From Salinibacter pepae (GTDB lineage: Bacteria; Bacteroidota; Rhodothermia; Rhodothermales; Salinibacteraceae), in contig NZ_CAMTTE010000001.1 of assembly GCF_947077775.1 (NCBI RefSeq), positions 930,001 to 994,000 of the forward strand: a stretch of DNA of 64,000 nt. The letters are read 5' to 3'. The translations under genes and the position numbers were made by a program. The notes below the pieces were generated by a model that was not told where the DNA came from, did not search any database, and saw only the letters and a list, made by a program, of their open reading frames with translations. Of this stretch, positions 45,677 through 54,107 are shown in pieces; within the stretch, counting starts at the first letter, position 1; every line of letters starts with the position of its first letter.

Positions 45677-46834
45677 ATGCCCGACGCACCCGCCATCGAT
45701 GACATCACCACCGCCCTCGAAGACTGGGCCCCGCCCGGCTCGGCGCAGGACTACGACAACGTCGGCCTGCAGGTGGGCGATGCGTCTCGATCCGTCACGT
45801 CCGCCGTGCTGGCCCTCGACGCGACGCCCCAGGTGCTGGCGGAGGCGAAGGCACACGACGCGGAGCTCGTCGTGACCCACCACCCCCTCCTCTTCCGGCC
45901 GCTCGACGGCGTGACGGCCGACGGGTACGTGTCCAACCTGGCCCTCCGGTTTGCCGAGGCGGGCATCGCGCTCTACAGCAGCCACACGAACCTCGACGCC
46001 GCGCCGGAGGGCGTCTCGTTTGCGCTGGCCGAGCGCCTGGGCCTCACCGACGTGGGCTTCCTCGACGGGTTCGAGGACACGCTGTATAAGCTGGTCGTCT
46101 TCGTGCCGGAGGACGCGTTCGACGAGGTGCGGCGGGCCCTCGCCGATGCGGGCGCCGGCCGGATCGGCGACTACGAGGCCTGCGCGTTCGCGACGGCGGG
46201 CACCGGCTTCTTCAAGCCCGGGGCCGGCGCCGATCCGCACATCGGCACCGCGGGGGGCGACGTGGAGTCGGCCCCGGAGCGCAAGCTGGAGGTGGAGGTC
46301 GCCCGCTGGAACTTGAGGTCCGTGATGGCCGCCCTGCAGGAGGCCCACCCGTACGAGGAAGTGGCCCACGACCTCTACCCGGTCAAGCAAAAGAACTCGC
46401 GGGCCGGGCTTGGCGCCCTGGGCCACCTGGAGGCCCCAATGCCACTGTCGGCATTTCTCAACCGCGTGGCGACGCGCCTCGACGCCGAAAGCCTGCGCTA
46501 CGCGGGCGCTCCCGACGCGACCGTGGAGCGCGTGGCCGTCTGTGGCGGCGCCGGGAGCGACTTCATCGGCACGGCCCGGGGCGCCGGGGCCGACGCCTAC
46601 GTCACCGCGGACGTCAAGTACCACGAGTTCTTCGAGACGCTCGGCCGCGACGGCACGCCCCAGATGGCCCTCGTCGACCCCGGCCACTACGAGACCGAGG
46701 CCCTCACCGAGGCCCTGCTCCGCGACCGGCTTCGGAAGGCGTTTCCGCAGGTCGACTGGCACCGGACCGACACCACCACCAGTCCCGTGCGCACGTTCGT
46801 GCCCGAAGGGAATGCAGGAACCGTGTCTTCTTAA
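45677..46834 (+). CDS. Nif3-like dinuclear metal centre protein
   Basis: A 385-residue cytoplasmic protein of the YbgI/YqfO family. Metal-site segments are VTHHPLLFRPL, YSSHTNLDAAPEGV and, near the C-terminus, VTADVKYHEFFE. It has the inserted PII-like domain (about residues 130-235, KLVVFVPEDAFDEVRRAL and HPYEEVAHDLYPV) seen in longer Gram-positive and Bacteroidota members. It is proposed to be a GTP cyclohydrolase-related or metal-dependent hydrolase; the exact activity is unsettled. The true start is the ATG at 45677; the frame is open upstream only across pfkA. Confidence 0.88.
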   Translation: MPDAPAIDDITTALEDWAPPGSAQDYDNVGLQVGDASRSVTSAVLALDATPQVLAEAKAHDAELVVTHHPLLFRPLDGVTADGYVSNLALRFAEAGIALYSSHTNLDAAPEGVSFALAERLGLTDVGFLDGFEDTLYKLVVFVPEDAFDEVRRALADAGAGRIGDYEACAFATAGTGFFKPGAGADPHIGTAGGDVESAPERKLEVEVARWNLRSVMAALQEAHPYEEVAHDLYPVKQKNSRAGLGALGHLEAPMPLSAFLNRVATRLDAESLRYAGAPDATVERVAVCGGAGSDFIGTARGAGADAYVTADVKYHEFFETLGRDGTPQMALVDPGHYETEALTEALLRDRLRKAFPQVDWHRTDTTTSPVRTFVPEGNAGTVSS

Positions 46835-47158
46835 GCATCACCGCCAGCGTTGGCGGCACGTGCCGTCACAGAAGTGGCCGCATTGCGTGATGCGTATTGC
46901 ATGAATGCCCTTTCCCATCCGAAGCTGCCCATCCCTCCCGCAGTACGAAGTACGCAATACGAGGCACGCAACACGAAATACTCGGGAACGCCAGTGTGCC
47001 CCCTCCCGCCGCCCGTTTCATGGCCGTTTGGCAACCGTCCCTGGTGTTTTTGCATGAAATGGAAGAAGTCCCATATGGAGGTACGAACCTCCGCCCAGTG
47101 TGAATGTACATGTTGGATGGTGTTCATCCGCGCTCAAATGATCAAAAACAGCTAGTCT
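46835..47158. other. 324-base intergenic region with an inverted repeat
   Basis: Contains an imperfect inverted repeat: GCGTGATGCGTATTGC (46885-46900) pairs 13 of 16 with GCAATACGAGGCACGC (46954-46969). A short hairpin CCGCCA/TGGCGG lies at about 46841-46856. No gene or clear promoter was seen. Confidence 0.65.
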
Positions 47159-47935
47159 ATGCCGACTGCTCGAAAGAAAAAGACGGATGTGGAAGATCAG
47201 CTCCGTGCCCTGGTCCGGCTCCAACATATTGACAACCGGATTGACCAAATCCAAAAGCTCCGCGGCGACCTCCCCGCCGAGATTCGCGACCTGGAGGACG
47301 AGAAGGCGGGCCTCGAAACGCGCCTCGACAACTACGAGGAGGAGGTTCAGGAGCAGAAGGTGGCCAAGCGGCAGGCCGAGCTCGACATCAAGGAGGCTGA
47401 GGGCCTCATTGACAAGTACGAGGAGCAGCAACTCGAAGTCCGCAACAACCGCGAGTTCGACGCGCTCACGAAAGAAATTGAAAGCCAGGAGGAGCGCATC
47501 GCCGAGGCCGAAGAGACCATCGAGGAGGCCGAGGAGACCATCGAATCGAACGAGGGGGCCATCGAGGAGACGCAGGAACGCCTCGACGAGCTCGAGAAGG
47601 TGCTCGACGAGAAGCAGGACGAGCTCGAAGAGGTGGTCGACGATACGGAGGACGAGGAGAAAACCCTCGAGGAGCTCCGTGACGAGGCGTCCGAGAAGGT
47701 GGACAGCCGCTACCTCAAGGCCTACTCGAAGCTCCGCGATCGCCTCCGCGACGGCCGGGCCGTCGTGCCGCTCAAGCGAGGCGCCGCCGCCGGCTTTGCC
47801 GTCCCGCCGCAGCGACAGGTCGAGATCCGGAAGCGAAAGACCGTCGTCGCCTGCGAACACACCGGACGCATCATCGTCGACCAGGACCTCTACAACGAGA
47901 CGGTCGACGAGATGAAGGACACCCTCGACCTCTAG
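47159..47935 (+). CDS. Coiled-coil protein with degenerate C4 zinc ribbon
   Basis: A 258-residue protein of the family annotated as C4-type zinc-ribbon or DUF164. Residues 10-185 form a long antiparallel coiled coil rich in Glu, Lys, Arg and Gln. In homologues the C-terminus has two pairs of Cys binding zinc around VPPQRQ; here the segment at 208-241 reads RGAAAGFAVPPQRQ and VVACEHTGRIIVD, so only Cys232 remains and zinc binding should be lost. PPQRQ and GRIIVD are still conserved. Function of the family is not established. Followed by an intrinsic terminator and RNase P RNA. Confidence 0.88.
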   Translation: MPTARKKKTDVEDQLRALVRLQHIDNRIDQIQKLRGDLPAEIRDLEDEKAGLETRLDNYEEEVQEQKVAKRQAELDIKEAEGLIDKYEEQQLEVRNNREFDALTKEIESQEERIAEAEETIEEAEETIESNEGAIEETQERLDELEKVLDEKQDELEEVVDDTEDEEKTLEELRDEASEKVDSRYLKAYSKLRDRLRDGRAVVPLKRGAAAGFAVPPQRQVEIRKRKTVVACEHTGRIIVDQDLYNETVDEMKDTLDL

Positions 47936-47971
47936 AAGCGCAGCCGCCCGCCGGGGCCGCTGCGCTTTTTT
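47936..47971 (+). terminator. Intrinsic terminator after the coiled-coil gene
   Basis: Stem AAGCGCAGC (47936-47944) and GCTGCGCTT (47959-47967), followed by a run of T to 47971. Confidence 0.85.
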
Positions 47972-48045
47972 GCATGGGCCGCATCGTGAGGGGAGAGAGG
48001 GATACGTAGGACCTTCTTCCGGCCGACACGGTACATACGGGGGAC

Positions 48046-48468
48046 GTGCGAATCGGGTCATCGCTCCGTCACATCCCGTCCGTGTGTGGTCGGGACGGCG
48101 GTGAGGAAAGTCCGAACACCACAGGGCCCCGTACTTCCTAACGGGAAGGCGTGCCAGTCGCCACTGGCGCGACGGCCCGTGCAACAGAGAGCAGTCCCGC
48201 CCCGGCGGCCGTCGGGGTAAGGGGTGCAAGGGTGCGGTAAGAGCGCACCGGCGTTCCGGGCGACCGGAGCGGCCCGGCAAACCCTACGGGGTGCAAGGCC
48301 AAGCGGCACCGGCCCCGGTGACCACCGGGGCAGAAGGCTGCCCGCCTCATCGGTGCAGGTAGGCCGCTCGAGGCGACCGGCGACGGTCGTCCCAGATAGA
48401 TGATGACCTCCTCGTCGTCCGGCGCGAAGCCGGGGCGAGCAGACCAAATTCGGCTTATAGATTTGCAC
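48046..48468 (+). ncRNA. rnpB: RNase P RNA (class A)
   Basis: Catalytic RNA that removes 5' leaders from pre-tRNA. The conserved core reads GAGGAAAGTCCGAACACC at 48102-48119, later ACAGAGAGCAGTCCCG, GGTGCGGTAAGAGCGCACC, GCAAGGCCAAGCGGC and the 3' core CAAATTCGGCTTATAG. The 5' end GTGCGAATC (48046-48054) pairs with GATTTGCAC (48460-48468) to form helix P1, which sets the ends. A TACATA at 48032-48037 is a possible -10 element. A terminator follows at 48485. Confidence 0.95.
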
Positions 48469-48484
48469 GATCCGCCCGAACACG

Positions 48485-48517
48485 AGCGGCAGTCCCGAGT
48501 CGGGGCTGCCGCTTTTT
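48485..48517 (+). terminator. Intrinsic terminator after rnpB
   Basis: Stem AGCGGCAG (48485-48492) pairs with CTGCCGCT (48506-48513), followed by a T run to 48517. Confidence 0.88.
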
Positions 48518-48629
48518 ATGTGTCCCCGTTCCGAAGAGAAAGGGCGAGATACCCGAAGGACACCTCGCCGCGCCGTCCACGTGTTCCGACGTCGTCCGGC
48601 TCTACCGGCCGCCGCCGAATGCCCGAGGG

Positions 48630-49013
48630 CTAGTTCCCACCGCCCCCACTCTGGCCGCTTCCGTCCCCCGGACCGCCGCCCTGACCAGGAAGCGGTGCGG
48701 CGCCGCCTCCCTGGCTCGGGGGCGTCTGTCCCTGCTGAGACGGGGTGTCCTGGGCTCGCTGCTGGATGACGCTTTCCTGTTCGCCGGTGTCGATAAAGAA
48801 GTTGGTGATGACGCACAGGGAAATAAACACCGCCGCGAGGGTCCACGTCGCCTTCTCAAGCATGTCGGGGGCCTGTCGGGTGCCGAGCACCTGGCGGGTG
48901 GCCCCGCCGGAGGCGATGCCCGAGAGGCCCTGCCCCTGGCCGCTCTGCATGAGGATCACCAGGATGAGAACGGCCGCAATGAGGGCGATGAGGACGACCA
49001 TGAATGAAAACAT
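48630..49013 (-). CDS. secG: Preprotein translocase subunit SecG
   Basis: Small membrane subunit of the SecYEG channel. The 127-residue protein has two membrane segments (about 1-20 and 55-75), the loop VLILVILMQSGQGQGLSGIA with the conserved QSG, and GGATRQVLGTRQAPDMLEKATW. The C-terminal about 45 residues are Gly/Gln/Pro rich, longer than in E. coli but as seen in Bacteroidota. It is followed by a short gap to rnpB, which is on the other strand. Confidence 0.93.
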   Translation of the reverse strand: MFSFMVVLIALIAAVLILVILMQSGQGQGLSGIASGGATRQVLGTRQAPDMLEKATWTLAAVFISLCVITNFFIDTGEQESVIQQRAQDTPSQQGQTPPSQGGGAAPLPGQGGGPGDGSGQSGGGGN

Positions 49014-49083
49014 GTTGACCCGTCCGCTTTGTCAGAAAGAAATTGATGGCGGAAATGCTTGCGTGCCTCAACGGCGACGTACG

Positions 49084-49641
49084 CTACGGGGCCGCGGATG
49101 ATTCGTTCAGGTGCGCCGCGGCGTAGACGAGCGCGGTAACCGTCTTCATGTCTTGGAGGTCCCCCTGGCGGGCCCGCGCAAGTGCCGTCTCGACGCCCAT
49201 CTCGACGACCTCTACAAACTCCCCATCCGCGAGGGCCTGCGTCCCACGGTCCAGGTCGTGCGCGGTGAACACGTGGATCTGCTCGTTGCTGTAGCCGATG
49301 CACGGGTAGGCCGTCCCCACGTGCTCGAACCGACCGGCCCGCCACCCCGTCTCCTCCTCCAGTTCTCGCGCCGCCACGTCCACAGGGGCCTCCCCCGGCT
49401 CGTCAATCTTGCCGGCCGGCACCTCCAGGAAGGCACGCCGGGGCGGGTAGCGGAACTGGCGCACCAACAGCGTCCGTCCATCCTCGAACACCGGGACGAT
49501 GGCCGACGCACCCGGGTGATCGATCCACTCGCGGACCGACGTCTGGCCGTTGGACAGACGCACCTCGTCGCGAAACGCCTTCAACAGGACCCCGTCGACG
49601 AGTTGCTCGGAAGAGAGGGACGTTTCGGTAAGGTCGGCCAT
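49084..49641 (-). CDS. Nudix hydrolase, ADP-ribose pyrophosphatase-like
   Basis: A 185-residue hydrolase of the ADP-sugar pyrophosphatase group. The Nudix box reads GKIDEPGEAPVDVAARELEEETGW, one residue longer before the first Glu than the canonical GX5E spacing; the REx2EE core is intact. The preceding VPVFEDGRTLLVRQFRYPPR and the AFLEVPAG strand match ADP-ribose pyrophosphatases. The substrate is inferred from similarity. It lies upstream of secG on the same strand, with 70 bases between. Confidence 0.85.
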   Translation of the reverse strand: MADLTETSLSSEQLVDGVLLKAFRDEVRLSNGQTSVREWIDHPGASAIVPVFEDGRTLLVRQFRYPPRRAFLEVPAGKIDEPGEAPVDVAARELEEETGWRAGRFEHVGTAYPCIGYSNEQIHVFTAHDLDRGTQALADGEFVEVVEMGVETALARARQGDLQDMKTVTALVYAAAHLNESSAAP

Positions 49642-49691
49642 TGGACGTGCGGCGTGTGGGGGCTGGGGGTGTGGGCGCTGAAGCGGGGGGA

Positions 49692-49770
49692 GTGATGCGG
49701 GACAGGTGATGCGGGACAGGTGATGCGTGAAGAATGGTGCATGACTTATTTGCTTCTGCGCGCATCACGT
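49692..49770. repeat. Direct and inverted GTGATGCG repeats
   Basis: GTGATGCGGGACAG occurs at 49692-49705 and 49706-49719, followed by the related GTGATGCGTGAAGA (49720-49733). The inverted arm GCGCATCACGT ends at 49770, so the third copy can pair with it. The element sits between rsmE and the Nudix gene. Confidence 0.8.
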
Positions 49771-49849
49771 TCTGCAGGCCTCATGATCAGGCCCCATGCC
49801 CGTACGGGCTACGAATCCGTGGGGGCCGCGCTCCGCGTCGTCTCGGTTT

Positions 49850-50608
49850 TCATCCGTTTTGCCCGTGCCCCCCCGGCGCCCCGTCCACGTCGTTCGGGGG
49901 TGCTCCCACGACAGAGTGCAGCACTGCGAGGGCCGCCGTCTCGGCCCGCAGCCGACGGGCCCCGAGCGACACGGACACACATTCGGCCTCGGCCGCGTCC
50001 TCGACCTCCGACGCCGAAAAGCCCCCCTCCGGCCCCACGAGCGCGAGCGCCGACGCGACCGGCGCCGCCTCGGCCGCCGCCTGTCGGATCGGCACAGCGC
50101 CGGCCCCGGCGTGACACACGAGCCGCAGCTCCGCCTCTGCCCCCCCGAGCAGGGCCTCCGGCGACTGCGGCGCGGCCAGATCCGGCAGCCGACTGCGGCG
50201 ACACTGCTTCATGGCCGCCACCATGACGTTGCGGAGCCGCTCCTCGCGGATTGAGTCGCGCTCGGTGCGTTCCGTCCGCAGTGGCACAACGCGCCGCGCG
50301 CCCAGCTCCACCGCCTTCTCCACGAACGTCTCGAAGCGCGACCGCTTTTTCAGGATGCCCAGGGCCACCGTCACGTCCATGTCGGGCTCGCCCACGTTGT
50401 CCCGTTCTTCCGTGATCGTCCCCACCACTTGGTCCGGCCCCACGTGGTCGATCCGTGCGCGGTACCAGCCGCCCGTCCCGTCCACCACCGTTATTTCGTC
50501 GCCTTCGTCTCCGCGGAGCACCGTGCGCAGGTGCCGCGCTTCCTCTTCCGGCAACACGATGCGGCCGGCCCGAATGGCGGAGGGCGGGGCGTAAAAGTTC
50601 GTGGTCAT
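49850..50608 (-). CDS. rsmE: 16S rRNA (uracil(1498)-N3)-methyltransferase
   Basis: SPOUT-class methyltransferase that modifies U1498 of 16S rRNA. The 252-residue protein has the N-terminal PUA-like domain (ARHLRTVLRGDEGDEITVVDG), the RNA-binding EKAVELGARRVVPLRTERTE, and the knot motifs LALVGPEGGFSASEVEDA and VSLGARRLRAETAALAVL. The family length and all SPOUT motifs are present. A short hydrophilic C-terminal tail follows. Confidence 0.94.
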   Translation of the reverse strand: MTTNFYAPPSAIRAGRIVLPEEEARHLRTVLRGDEGDEITVVDGTGGWYRARIDHVGPDQVVGTITEERDNVGEPDMDVTVALGILKKRSRFETFVEKAVELGARRVVPLRTERTERDSIREERLRNVMVAAMKQCRRSRLPDLAAPQSPEALLGGAEAELRLVCHAGAGAVPIRQAAAEAAPVASALALVGPEGGFSASEVEDAAEAECVSVSLGARRLRAETAALAVLHSVVGAPPNDVDGAPGGHGQNG

Positions 50609-50695
50609 TGCACGCGACGGCTGTGGGGATGGCTCTGCACTGCCCCAACGAATGTGGCACGCCAGGAAACGGTCCGTTGCTCAGACCGGCGACGC

Positions 50696-52525
50696 TCAGA
50701 GCCCGACGGAGAGTCCCAGGTGCACGCGTCCGTTGGCCGGGCTCTGCACCTGTGGGTTGAGGGCATAGCTGGCCGAGATGCGCCCGAGGGCCGTCTGCAG
50801 CCGCATCCCCAGCCCGTAACCGGGGTGCCAGCCCTGCGTGGCCGTCGTGGCCCCCAGTGCCGGGCGCCCGACGTATCCGAGGTCGAAGAAGGCGTGCGCG
50901 TACGAGGCCCGGTCCAACTGCAGGCGATACTCCACGAGCCCGCGCGCCACGACATTTCCCGCGAACCGGTCTTCGTCGTAGCCCCGAAGCGAGGTGGCCC
51001 CGCCGAGCCGGAACAGGTCGCTCCGGTCGTAGTCCCGGCTGAGAAGTACGGAGCCGTCGCCCCCCGCAACAAAGACCTGCCGGCCAAAGAGCGGGAGGTA
51101 GGTTCGCACGCGCCCCCGCAGGCGCTCCTGGCGGAACGAATCGGAGACCCGCGTCGTGTCGCCGGCGGCCGCAACGCGGCGGAGCCGGCGTTCCTTGCGG
51201 CCCTGCGAGAGTTGGACGTTGAGCGAGACGCCACGCCGCGGATTCCGAGAGCGGTCGAGCTGCCGGTAGCGCACGCCCACGCCATAGAACAGGGTCGTGG
51301 CCCGAGGAATTTGCTGGCGGGCGCCGCGCACCTGCGTCCCGGCCGGGCCGGGCCGCACCGCTTCGCGGCTGAGGGTGGCCGTCAGCTCCAGCCCGTTGCC
51401 CAGCCGGTACCCGCCCTCAAGTTCGTAGATCCGTTCTCCATACGTCGAGTCCCGCTGCTCGCCCCGAAACCGACCGGCCAGCCGGACCGGACGCCCAAAC
51501 AGGTACGGATCCGCGACGGAGACGTCGACAATGCTCGTTCGTCCGGGCCGCCGGTCGAGGGCAAATTCGGCCCGTCGCCCTCCGCCGAACAGGTGCTGCA
51601 GCACCAGGTGCCCACTGCCGACGAGCTGTCCCGAATCACGGGTCTGAGACGCGGGCAGGTAGCCGAGCACGGCGTCAAACGCCCCCGGCGGGGCCTCCTC
51701 GATTGGAATCTGAAGAACAGCCCCGCCGTCGTCCGCAACCCGCAGCTGGGGAGGCCCGACCGTCTCAAAGAGGTCGTGTGCTTGGAGGCGACGCTGGATG
51801 GCGTCCGGGTCGTAGCCGCGCAGGGCTTCCTCCTCCTCCAGCCCCGCCAGGGACGCCAGAAGCTCCGGGGTGGCGCGGGCGTCGTCCGGGGCTTCAACAC
51901 GCCGGAGCCACAGCGCGGGCCCCTCGTCGATCTGGAGCGTAACCCGGAGGGCGGCCCTCTCGGCCGCGGGGGCCGTCGTCTCCGCCACGCGGATCTGCGC
52001 AAGCGGGTGACCGGCCTCCTCGTACCGATCCAGAAGCCGTTGCACGTCCGCCTCCAGCCGGTCGGGGCGGAGCGGCGCGCCCTCCTCGGTCTCCATGAGC
52101 GCGCGCAGTTCGGCCGCCGGCACGGCGCTGTCCCCTCTGAGGCGAAGCGTTCCCACCCGCACCTGCGGCCCGCGGCGGGCATAGACTCGAACGTCGAACC
52201 CGGCGCTGCTCGTATCGACGGACACCGAGTCGATCGTGGCGTAGTAGTGGCCCTTCCGACGAAGGTGGCGCAGGACGCGCCGGCCGGTCGCCCGTACCCG
52301 GTCGGGGGGCGCAGTCGCAACCGTATCCGGCCACGCCACCCGCTCTCCGTCCAGCACCAGCCGCCCCTGCCCCGCTCGCGGGTCGGGGCTGGACGCCGAT
52401 GCCTGGGCGCGCCCCGCCTGCTGCCCACCGGCGCACAGCAGTCCCCCGAGGACGAGCAACACCGTCCCGACGGTTGGGTATATGACGTGTCGCCGGTGAC
52501 CACTCACTGTGAGACCCTGCATCAT
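50696..52525 (-). CDS. Omp85-family outer membrane protein (BamA/TamA-like)
   Basis: A 609-residue outer-membrane protein. A signal-like segment (TVGTVLLVLGGLLCAGG) is followed by two or three POTRA domains (to about residue 260, with VGTLRLRGDSAVPAAELRAL and LEADVQRLLDRYEEAGHPLA) and a C-terminal barrel. The L6-loop motif LRGYDEDRF is the Omp85 signature. With fewer POTRA domains than BamA, it looks closer to TamA or a general surface antigen. The start is at tandem ATGs (52525 and 52522), overlapping the divergent gene start by two bases; GTG 52507 is possible. It is separated from rsmE by 87 bases. Confidence 0.85.
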   Translation of the reverse strand: MMQGLTVSGHRRHVIYPTVGTVLLVLGGLLCAGGQQAGRAQASASSPDPRAGQGRLVLDGERVAWPDTVATAPPDRVRATGRRVLRHLRRKGHYYATIDSVSVDTSSAGFDVRVYARRGPQVRVGTLRLRGDSAVPAAELRALMETEEGAPLRPDRLEADVQRLLDRYEEAGHPLAQIRVAETTAPAAERAALRVTLQIDEGPALWLRRVEAPDDARATPELLASLAGLEEEEALRGYDPDAIQRRLQAHDLFETVGPPQLRVADDGGAVLQIPIEEAPPGAFDAVLGYLPASQTRDSGQLVGSGHLVLQHLFGGGRRAEFALDRRPGRTSIVDVSVADPYLFGRPVRLAGRFRGEQRDSTYGERIYELEGGYRLGNGLELTATLSREAVRPGPAGTQVRGARQQIPRATTLFYGVGVRYRQLDRSRNPRRGVSLNVQLSQGRKERRLRRVAAAGDTTRVSDSFRQERLRGRVRTYLPLFGRQVFVAGGDGSVLLSRDYDRSDLFRLGGATSLRGYDEDRFAGNVVARGLVEYRLQLDRASYAHAFFDLGYVGRPALGATTATQGWHPGYGLGMRLQTALGRISASYALNPQVQSPANGRVHLGLSVGL

Positions 52526-52910
52526 GACGCTCCTCCATCGCCTCTTCCTCCCCGTTCTCGCGGCCGGCCTGCTGGGCGTGACGGGATCCGAGGCCGGGCC
52601 GCCATCGACGGCCCTTGAACCCGGCGGCAGTGCATGGGTTGCATCGGCGCCTTCCCCCCCGCCCGACACGGTGCGTGCCTCGGCCGATGCGGGCACGCCG
52701 CTCATCCTTCCGCTCCCGAACTCCCTGAATGAGCACCCGGTGGCCCGCTACACGCTCCTCCGCGGCCCCGCCCTGAGCGGCGTCGCCGGCCGCTCCTTCA
52801 CTTGGATTCCCGAAGGGGCCGCCCCCGGCATCCACCGCGCCCTCCTCCAAGCCGAATTCGGGGCCGCTCCCCCCGACACCCTCGTCGTCCAGATTCGTTT
52901 TCGGCCGTAG
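52524..52910 (+). CDS. Small exported protein with Ig-like C-terminal segment
   Basis: A 128-residue protein with a signal-like N-terminus (MTLLHRLFLPVLAAGLLGVTG), a Pro/Ala/Ser-rich linker and a strand-rich end (VARYTLLRGPALSGVAGRSF, then FTWIPEGAAPGIHRALLQA) that resembles an immunoglobulin-like repeat. No function can be assigned. Its ATG overlaps that of the divergent Omp85 gene. It could be an exported partner, but this rests only on location. Confidence 0.5.
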   Translation: MTLLHRLFLPVLAAGLLGVTGSEAGPPSTALEPGGSAWVASAPSPPPDTVRASADAGTPLILPLPNSLNEHPVARYTLLRGPALSGVAGRSFTWIPEGAAPGIHRALLQAEFGAAPPDTLVVQIRFRP

Positions 52911-53031
52911 GCCGACCCTCCGTAATCGGGCCCCACTCGTCTGTTCTCCCGCCCACGCCGCCTTCCACATTCCCATTCCCACACTCCCTCTCTCCCCCAC
53001 CGACCGCCAGCGTCAGGCCTTCCGTACCGAT

Positions 53032-54096
53032 GTGCTCGACTGGTACGACGAGCACAAGCGGTCGATGCCCTGGCGCGAGACGGACGACCCGTACCGCATT
53101 TGGGTCTCGGAAATTATGCTTCAGCAAACGCGGGTCGACACCGTACGCGACTACTATCCCCGCTTTCTGGAGGCCTTTCCCACGGTTGAGGCCCTCGCGG
53201 ACGCCGATCGGGACGCCGTCCTCAAGCACTGGGAAGGCCTCGGGTTCTACGCCCGGGCCCGTCACCTCCACGAGGCCGCCCGTCGCGTCGTCGACGAGCA
53301 CGACGGCGCCGTCCCCAGTACGATGGACGCCATTAAGGACCTGAAGGGCGTGGGCCCGTACACCGCCGCCGCGGTGCTCTCGATCGCGTACCGGAAGCCC
53401 CACGCCGTTCTCGACGGCAACGTGACACGCGTGCTGAGTCGCGTGTTCGCGGTGGACGAGGACGCCACCACGAGCGCCGCCGAGGGCCACCTCCGCGACC
53501 TCGCCAACGAACTCCTCCCCCCCGACCGCCCCGGCGACTTCAACCAGGCGATGATGGAGCTCGGCGCGCTGGTCTGCACCCCCCGCACGCCCCACTGCGA
53601 CCGCTGCCCACTCACCGCGGTGTGCCGCGCCCACGACGCCGGAACGGAGGAGGACTACCCCATCACCCCCGAGTCCCAGCCGGTGCCCCACAAAGACATC
53701 GCCGTGGGCCTCGTATTCGACGACAACGACCGGCTCCTCATCCAGCGCCGCCCCGACGAGGGGCTGCTCGGCGGGCTCTGGGAATTTCCGGGCGGAAAGC
53801 AGGAGGGCGAGGAGTCGATGGAGGGGGCGTGTCGGCGGGAGGTCCGGGAGGAACTCGGCGTCGGAATGACGGACGTGGAGCCCTTCTACACCCTCTCCCA
53901 CGCCTACTCCCACTTCAAAATCACCCTCCACGCCTTCCGCGGCCGCCTCGCCGACGGCCCCCCCGAGGCCCGCGAGGACCAACCGGTCCGCTGGGTCACG
54001 GTCGACGAGCTGGACGACTACGCCTTTCCCCGGGCCAACCGGCGGTTGATCGAGGAGCTGGAGCGGCGGCAGACCGAGCCCTCGCTCTTCGATTGA
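53032..54096 (+). CDS. mutY: Adenine glycosylase MutY with intact C-terminal Nudix box
   Basis: Removes adenine mispaired with 8-oxoguanine. The 354-residue protein has the catalytic Glu27 in SEIMLQQT, the helix-hairpin-helix LKGVGPYTAAAVL (104-116), Asp128 in VLDGN and the 4Fe-4S cysteines Cys182, Cys189, Cys192 and Cys198. The C-terminal domain carries a complete Nudix box, GGKQEGEESMEGACRREVRE with EELGV (about 254-277), which in most MutY proteins is degenerate. The start is GTG at 53032; the frame stays open upstream with plausible residues (PTDRQRQAFRTD), so a non-standard upstream start is possible. Confidence 0.94.
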   Translation: MLDWYDEHKRSMPWRETDDPYRIWVSEIMLQQTRVDTVRDYYPRFLEAFPTVEALADADRDAVLKHWEGLGFYARARHLHEAARRVVDEHDGAVPSTMDAIKDLKGVGPYTAAAVLSIAYRKPHAVLDGNVTRVLSRVFAVDEDATTSAAEGHLRDLANELLPPDRPGDFNQAMMELGALVCTPRTPHCDRCPLTAVCRAHDAGTEEDYPITPESQPVPHKDIAVGLVFDDNDRLLIQRRPDEGLLGGLWEFPGGKQEGEESMEGACRREVREELGVGMTDVEPFYTLSHAYSHFKITLHAFRGRLADGPPEAREDQPVRWVTVDELDDYAFPRANRRLIEELERRQTEPSLFD

Positions 54097-54107
54097 GCGG
54101 GGCGGGC

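Noticed and set aside
48058-48846. Minus-strand frame covering RNase P RNA
   Set aside because: The plus strand has the conserved RNase P RNA core and P1 pairing, and the frame has no protein character.
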